NCBI GenBank assembly: GCA_031255055.1
Contig: JAIRTG010000083.1
Location: 1-19,382 of the forward strand
Direction of reading: 5' to 3'
DNA from: Prevotellaceae bacterium
Lineage (GTDB): Bacteria > Bacteroidota > Bacteroidia > Bacteroidales > Paludibacteraceae
Length of the DNA: 19,382 nt
Shown here: piece after piece, positions 16,098 through 19,382 of the stretch
Layout: each line of letters opens with the position of its first letter
Position numbering within the stretch: the stretch's first letter is position 1
The notes under the pieces: model-generated
The model's input: the letters and a program-made list of their open reading frames with translations, nothing else
What the model was told of the DNA's origin: nothing
Database searches by the model: none
Translations under genes and position numbers: made by a program

Positions 16098-16649
16098 ATG
16101 AAAAACTCCACCTTGTACTCAATCGGACACGGAAATAAGCGTATAAGCATTTTTATACAAGAACTTCACTCTTTCGGGATTGAATACTTGCTGGATATTC
16201 GGACAAAGCCGTTTTCGAGATGGCATCCTCAATTCAATCGGTCGTCGTTGCAATCGGAACTCGAAAAGTGCGGGATAACGTACGTCTTTTTAGGGGACGC
16301 TTTGGGCGGACTTCCCGACGACAGCGCCTGTTATGACAGCGACGGAAAAATACGGTACGACGTGCTGAAAGAGAAAGATTTTTTTAAACAAGGTCTGCAA
16401 CGGCTGATAACGGCCTGTGAAAAAGAAATCAGGATAGCCATCATGTGCAGCGAAACGAATCCGGGCGCATGTCACCGGAGTAAACTGATTGGCGAAGAAC
16501 TGAGAAAATGCAATATCCCCCTTCATCACATCATTTCGCAAAATAAACAGAAATCCCAAGAAACAGTGATGTCCGAACTTACCAAAGGTAACGGCATTGT
16601 CGACCTGTTCGGTCGGAGGACATCATTCACGTCAAAAAAGTTGCGCTGA
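16098..16649 (+). CDS. DUF488-family protein
   Basis: A 183-residue protein with the full DUF488 pattern: SIGHGN (8-13), DIRTKPFSRWHPQFN (33-47) with conserved D33, R35, S40 and R41, LGG (69-71), Y-containing KIRYDVL, MCSE (116-119) and CHR (125-127). The biochemical role of DUF488 is not established. The conserved His, Asp, Arg and Cys residues suggest an enzyme or nucleic-acid-acting protein, by inference. The gene is followed on the same strand by the dual-OB-like gene after about 440 bp. It sits just inside copy 1 of the GC-rich repeat and is the first gene of the repeat-bounded cassette. There is no signal peptide, so it acts in the cytoplasm. Confidence 0.88.
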   Translation: MKNSTLYSIGHGNKRISIFIQELHSFGIEYLLDIRTKPFSRWHPQFNRSSLQSELEKCGITYVFLGDALGGLPDDSACYDSDGKIRYDVLKEKDFFKQGLQRLITACEKEIRIAIMCSETNPGACHRSKLIGEELRKCNIPLHHIISQNKQKSQETVMSELTKGNGIVDLFGRRTSFTSKKLR

Positions 16650-17087
16650 AACATCCCTTTCATCATCCGTCGATGGAACAGGGAATCAACCATCAACCAT
16701 CTCTCATCGACCATACAGCGCTTTATATCTATCGTCACCCGGAAGCGTCCGGGTAGTCGTCCCTTCTTTTGCGGCCGCCAACCGACCGCAAGGAATTGAA
16801 TGAACTTGATAACAACAGAAAGGAATTGAATGAACTTGATAACAACAGATAAATCTTCTATCTGCGCCTGCGACCGAAACAGCGATGCTTCGAGCGAGCA
16901 ACTGTCCGGCACGGAAAACGAAACGAAAACGGATCGCATCCGTCCGAAAAACTTTTCCGATAGCGCATAAAACGGCATATCAGGGAATTTCGACTGTTGG
17001 GACGGTTACACAAAAATCAGGAGAACCGAAACGTCATAGCGCTTTATGCCGAATCTGAAAAATTGGAGCATAAAACACATTTTATTT
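16650..17087. other. 438-bp gap with remnant-like sequence and repeats
   Basis: It holds a hairpin CCCGGA-AGCG-TCCGGG (16738-16753) that might follow DUF488 transcription, ATCAACC heptamers (16685-16700), and a perfect 30-bp tandem repeat (16790-16849). GC is higher than in normal gaps of this genome, which suggests decayed coding sequence, but I recognise no protein in any frame. No TAnnTTTG box for the next gene was seen. Confidence 0.4.
16790..16849 (+). repeat. perfect 30-bp tandem repeat
   Basis: A 30-bp unit beginning AAGGAATTGAATGAACTTGA and ending in ACAACAGA occurs twice without a gap or mismatch. In one plus frame it reads KELNELDNNR twice and then hits TAA, as if it were the tail of a lost reading frame; that frame is closed by a TAG at 16754. 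It is a recent duplication; origin unknown. Confidence 0.8.
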
Positions 17088-17744
17088 ATGAATGTTTTGG
17101 TTATATCGGTAGACGTTTTGGTTGTATCAAAAACAAGAATGCGGCAAGGCATTTGTGTGGGCGGGGTCACAGACAACGGCTATTTTGTCAGACTGATGGA
17201 TAAAAACGGTTATTATCCCCACGACGATTCCACAAATTACGAGATAAGAGACATCTGGGAAATTGCCTTCAAGCGGCCGGAGTATCCGCGTTCCTTGCCC
17301 CATTCGGAAGACATTTGTGTAATGGGTCGAAAGTTCAAAGGTGTGTTACACAGCAGCATCTCGATGATTGATTTTCTTGACAGCAAAAACGTGTTCATCT
17401 ATCGGGGTTGTCTTTCGGCGCTTTTCGAGTCCAAGTTACGGTTTACGCACAACGGCGCCGGCTTCATCGACAAGCACGATATTCCTCAAAACAGTGTTTG
17501 TTTTTGGGTGCCCGACAAGGAACTGTTTTCCATAAGCGACTACAACGGCAGGATAAGGTACAACTACAGGCACGACGATCGGCGTCGTCTCAGCATTTCA
17601 TACGTAGGGTTATCGCATCCGGTCAACATCATCCCCCGCGGCATGTTGTTAAGGATGTCGCTTGCCCACTGGTGGAAGCCGGTCGGTTCGAACGACGACG
17701 AACGATGCTATCTGCTCCTGTCCGGATGGTTCAACGATGAGTGA
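17088..17744 (+). CDS. dual-OB-domain-like protein of unknown function
   Basis: A 218-residue cytoplasmic protein that resembles proteins annotated as dual OB domain; I recall this from the N-terminal pattern VVSKTRMRQGICVGGV and GYFVRLMDKNG, and a search is needed to confirm it. The body is beta-rich, with conserved-looking charged and aromatic residues (IRDIWEIAFKRP, LPHSEDICV, MGRKFKGVLHS) and ends WWKPVGSNDDERCYLLLSGWF. OB folds often bind nucleic acid, so that is a reasonable guess. I chose the ATG at 17088 (MNVLVIS) over 17046, whose extra 14 residues look unconserved. The first 16 codons contain a 21-bp in-frame duplication (NVLVIS-V, DVLVVSK), so the original start could be slightly different. 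It lies between DUF488 and the ATPase on the same strand. Confidence 0.7.
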   Translation: MNVLVISVDVLVVSKTRMRQGICVGGVTDNGYFVRLMDKNGYYPHDDSTNYEIRDIWEIAFKRPEYPRSLPHSEDICVMGRKFKGVLHSSISMIDFLDSKNVFIYRGCLSALFESKLRFTHNGAGFIDKHDIPQNSVCFWVPDKELFSISDYNGRIRYNYRHDDRRRLSISYVGLSHPVNIIPRGMLLRMSLAHWWKPVGSNDDERCYLLLSGWFNDE

Positions 17745-17784
17745 TTCATGCGGATTCGTCGTGTTTAAACACCGAACGATCGCT

Positions 17785-17886
17785 ATTTTTCTTATAAGAA
17801 ATAAAACCGGTAATTTTACCGGTAATTTTTCTTATAAGAAATAAAACCGTTACTTTTACCGATAATTTTTCTTATAAGAAATAAAA
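17785..17886 (+). repeat. 40-bp tandem repeat with 14-bp palindromes ahead of the ATPase gene
   Basis: Two full 40-bp units and a 22-bp partial third stand directly before the ATG at 17888. Each carries the perfect palindrome TTTCTTATAAGAAA (17788-17801, 17828-17841, 17868-17881), exactly 40 bp apart. Between the first two is a second inverted repeat, ACCGGTAATTTTACCGGT (17806-17823), followed by AATTTTT; the copy in unit two is imperfect. The third palindrome lies 6 bp before the start codon. The layout fits an operator array for autoregulation, or hairpin-T terminators for the gene before it. No promoter box is visible within it. Confidence 0.88.
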
Positions 17887-17887
17887 G

Positions 17888-19099
17888 ATGAAACTACCTG
17901 CCTATTTTAAGCGCGACCTTTATATTGCCCGCATACGTCCTTTTATTGGTACGCAAATCATCAAAGTGATTGTCGGACAAAGAAGGGTGGGGAAAAGCTA
18001 TCTGCTTTATCAACTGATGGATGAGATATTATCCACATCCCCCGATGCCGATATTTTATATATCAATAAAGAACTTTTTGAATTTGACGATATTAAAAAC
18101 TATACCGATTTGATTCTATATGTACGTCAAAAAAGGAAGAGCGAACAGGAAAAATGTTACCTGTTTATAGACGAAATACAAGATATCGCATCTTTTGAAA
18201 AAGCGTTGCGAACATTTTTTGCCGAGGGTGACTTCGATATCTATTGTACGGGAAGTAATGCCGATTTGCTTTCGGGGGAATTGGCCACTTATTTGAGCGG
18301 CAGATACATAGAATTTAAAGTATACGGTTTGAGCTATAAAGAATTTTTGCAATTTCACAAGTTGGAAAATAACGGCGAGACGTTCGACAAATTTTACAGA
18401 TTCGGCGGACTTCCCTATCTGATTTATCTACCGTTTGAGGAACGGCTGATTGCCGAGTACCTCAAAGGCATCTACAGTACGATTGTCCTGAAAGACATCG
18501 TAGACCGTCACAATATACGCCGGATACGCAATTTGGAAGACTTGATTCTTTATCTGGCCGACACCATAGGCGCTCTTTTTTCCGCCAACAGAATAAGCGA
18601 CTACCTTAAATCACAACGGATCGACATGCAGCCCAAAAACATATTGCAGTATTTAACTTTTTTATCCGATGCGTTTTTGGTACACCGGATTCGTCCTGCC
18701 GATATACGCGGAAAAAAAATGTTCCGAACAGGTGAAAAATACTACTTTGAAGACCTCGGCATCCGACATGCCATCCGTCCCTTTCGGCCGAACGACATAG
18801 GACAAGTCTTGGAAAATATCGTATGTCAACATCTGCTCACAAATGGTTATACCGTTTCTATCGGTCAATATGGCGATAAAGAAATAGATTTTGTTGCCGA
18901 AAAGGCCGGAGAACGCATCTATATACAGGTTGCGACAACTCTTTTGGAAGAACAGACCAGAAAACGAGAATTTGGAAACCTGTTGCAAATAGATGATAAT
19001 TATCCTAAAATGGTGGTTACGCTCGATTCGATAGAAGGAATTTCGTTTCAGGGAATCCGACAAATTCCGATTCAAAAATTTCTATTAGAAACAGACTAA
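17888..19099 (+). CDS. AAA ATPase with C-terminal DUF4143 (PD-(D/E)XK-like) domain
   Basis: A 403-residue protein of the AAA_14/DUF4143 family, common and often multi-copy in Bacteroidetes, with no established cellular role. The ATPase part shows a Walker A GQRRVGKS (30-37), a Walker B YLFIDE (91-96) and a sensor-like CTGSNADLLSGE (120-131). The middle part reads SGRYIEFKVYGLSYKEFL and RFGGLPYLIY, typical of the family, then a winged-helix-like segment (LFSANRISDYLKSQRI). The C-terminal domain has LENIVCQHL with E309, DKEIDFV with D334, and IYIQVA (344-349), where the usual E-x-K of the nuclease fold is Q347-V-A349, so nuclease activity may be lost. It is the last gene of the repeat-bounded cassette, preceded by the 40-bp repeat array, and ends 94 bp before GC-rich repeat copy 2. 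Confidence 0.92.
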   Translation: MKLPAYFKRDLYIARIRPFIGTQIIKVIVGQRRVGKSYLLYQLMDEILSTSPDADILYINKELFEFDDIKNYTDLILYVRQKRKSEQEKCYLFIDEIQDIASFEKALRTFFAEGDFDIYCTGSNADLLSGELATYLSGRYIEFKVYGLSYKEFLQFHKLENNGETFDKFYRFGGLPYLIYLPFEERLIAEYLKGIYSTIVLKDIVDRHNIRRIRNLEDLILYLADTIGALFSANRISDYLKSQRIDMQPKNILQYLTFLSDAFLVHRIRPADIRGKKMFRTGEKYYFEDLGIRHAIRPFRPNDIGQVLENIVCQHLLTNGYTVSIGQYGDKEIDFVAEKAGERIYIQVATTLLEEQTRKREFGNLLQIDDNYPKMVVTLDSIEGISFQGIRQIPIQKFLLETD

Positions 19100-19193
19100 T
19101 CCTCTCCTGACAAAATCGAATAACAGTTCAAAGGTCGTTTTAGTGATGAATTGTTTGCCTGTGACGGTTTTCAAAAAGAAAGAGAAAGAGCAT
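19100..19193. other. 94-bp stretch after the ATPase gene
   Basis: No gene or terminator hairpin seen; the right end becomes a polypurine AAAGAAAGAGAAAGAG run leading into repeat copy 2. Confidence 0.4.
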
Positions 19194-19239
19194 GAGGGGG
19201 GAAGTCTCCCCCTCGCTTCAGCCGCCGTTGGCGTCTTCC
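19194..19239 (+). repeat. GC-rich hairpin repeat, copy 2 (truncated)
   Basis: It has the first two hairpins of the element, GGGGGA/TCCCCC (19197-19212) and CGCC/GGCG (19223-19233), and stops at TCTTCC. The third hairpin is missing. It is 81 bp ahead of copy 3 in the same orientation, with AAAGAGAAAGA between them. Confidence 0.85.
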
Positions 19240-19274
19240 TTGAAGAAAGAGAAAGATAAAGAGAAAGAGATTTA

Positions 19275-19358
19275 GGGGGGGGAAGTCTCCCCCTCGCTTC
19301 AGCCGCCGTTGGCGTCTTCCGCTACCCCCTCTGCGGGGCTCTGCCCCGCAACGCCCCG
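19275..19358 (+). repeat. GC-rich three-hairpin repeat, copy 3
   Basis: All three hairpins are present: GGGGGA/TCCCCC (19278-19293), CGCC/GGCG (19304-19314), CGGGGC/GCCCCG (19334-19348). A polypurine GAAAGAGA run precedes it and TTAGTG heptamers follow (19364-19382), the same module order as copy 1 but in the opposite orientation. The middle hairpin differs in sequence from copy 1 yet still pairs. Confidence 0.88.
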
Positions 19359-19382
19359 AAGATAGTGATTAGTGTTTAGTGA
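19359..19382 (+). repeat. TTAGTG-type heptamers at the window edge
   Basis: GATAGTGATTAGTGTTTAGT repeats the 7-bp pattern seen at 15573-15660. The block runs off the window, so its full extent is unknown. Confidence 0.7.

Noticed and set aside
15841..16122. Minus-strand frame of 93 codons overlapping the DUF488 start
   Set aside because: No recognisable domain, very basic, and runs into the GC-rich repeat; the DUF488 gene on the other strand is well supported.
16738..16753. CCCGGA-AGCG-TCCGGG hairpin as a terminator
   Set aside because: The stem is good but no T run follows within a few bases; kept only as a note in the gap entry.
16526..16978. Minus-strand frame of 150 codons opposite the end of DUF488
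   Set aside because: It overlaps a real gene and otherwise translates the repeats of the gap; no family features.
17785..17886. The 40-bp units as a CRISPR array
   Set aside because: There are no variable spacers: the whole 40-bp unit repeats, and no cas genes are near.

Overview
The window looks like chromosomal DNA from a member of the Bacteroidales. The promoters match the Bacteroidetes pattern (a TAnnTTTG -7 box, once with a TTTG -33 box at 20-bp spacing), there are no strong Shine-Dalgarno sites, and the gene set (GyrB without the E. coli insert, PyrE followed by an SRPBCC gene, a PepO-type M13 lipoprotein, an AAA/DUF4143 ATPase) is typical of that order. Genus cannot be fixed from the sequence alone.

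Layout. Bases 1-1181 (minus strand) hold an FkbM-type methyltransferase cut by the window edge and a LOG-family nucleotide hydrolase; both are broken by single-base changes in A/T runs. They lie downstream of an intact gyrB (1215-3173) with a good promoter. Next on the minus strand come an SRPBCC protein and pyrE, then a YraN-family protein. After a 0.5-kb gap, nadA (plus) is followed by a secreted protein of unknown function, which ends directly against the stop of a convergent, unrecognised HTH-like protein. A U32-family protein and a beta-rich exported protein follow on the minus strand, then dusB and an exported glutathione peroxidase on the plus strand. The peroxidase converges on an M13 metallopeptidase lipoprotein across a clear bidirectional terminator.

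From about 15.57 kb the character changes. Degenerate 7-bp repeats (TTAGTGn, TGAAGAn) and a GC-rich three-hairpin repeat precede a small cassette on the plus strand: a DUF488 protein, a protein resembling dual-OB-domain proteins, and an AAA ATPase with a C-terminal PD-(D/E)XK-like DUF4143 domain. The ATPase gene is preceded by three 40-bp-spaced copies of a perfect 14-bp palindrome. The cassette ends at further copies of the same GC-rich repeat in the opposite orientation, so these three genes lie between inverted composite repeats.

How the genes relate. Most of the left 15 kb is housekeeping: DNA topology (gyrB), pyrimidine synthesis (pyrE), NAD synthesis (nadA), tRNA modification (dusB, possibly the U32 protein), peroxide defence and peptide breakdown in the envelope. 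The right 3.8 kb is the accessory part and the best place to look for an undescribed system. Its function is unknown, and any role in defence or genome conflict is inference from domain types and repeat context.
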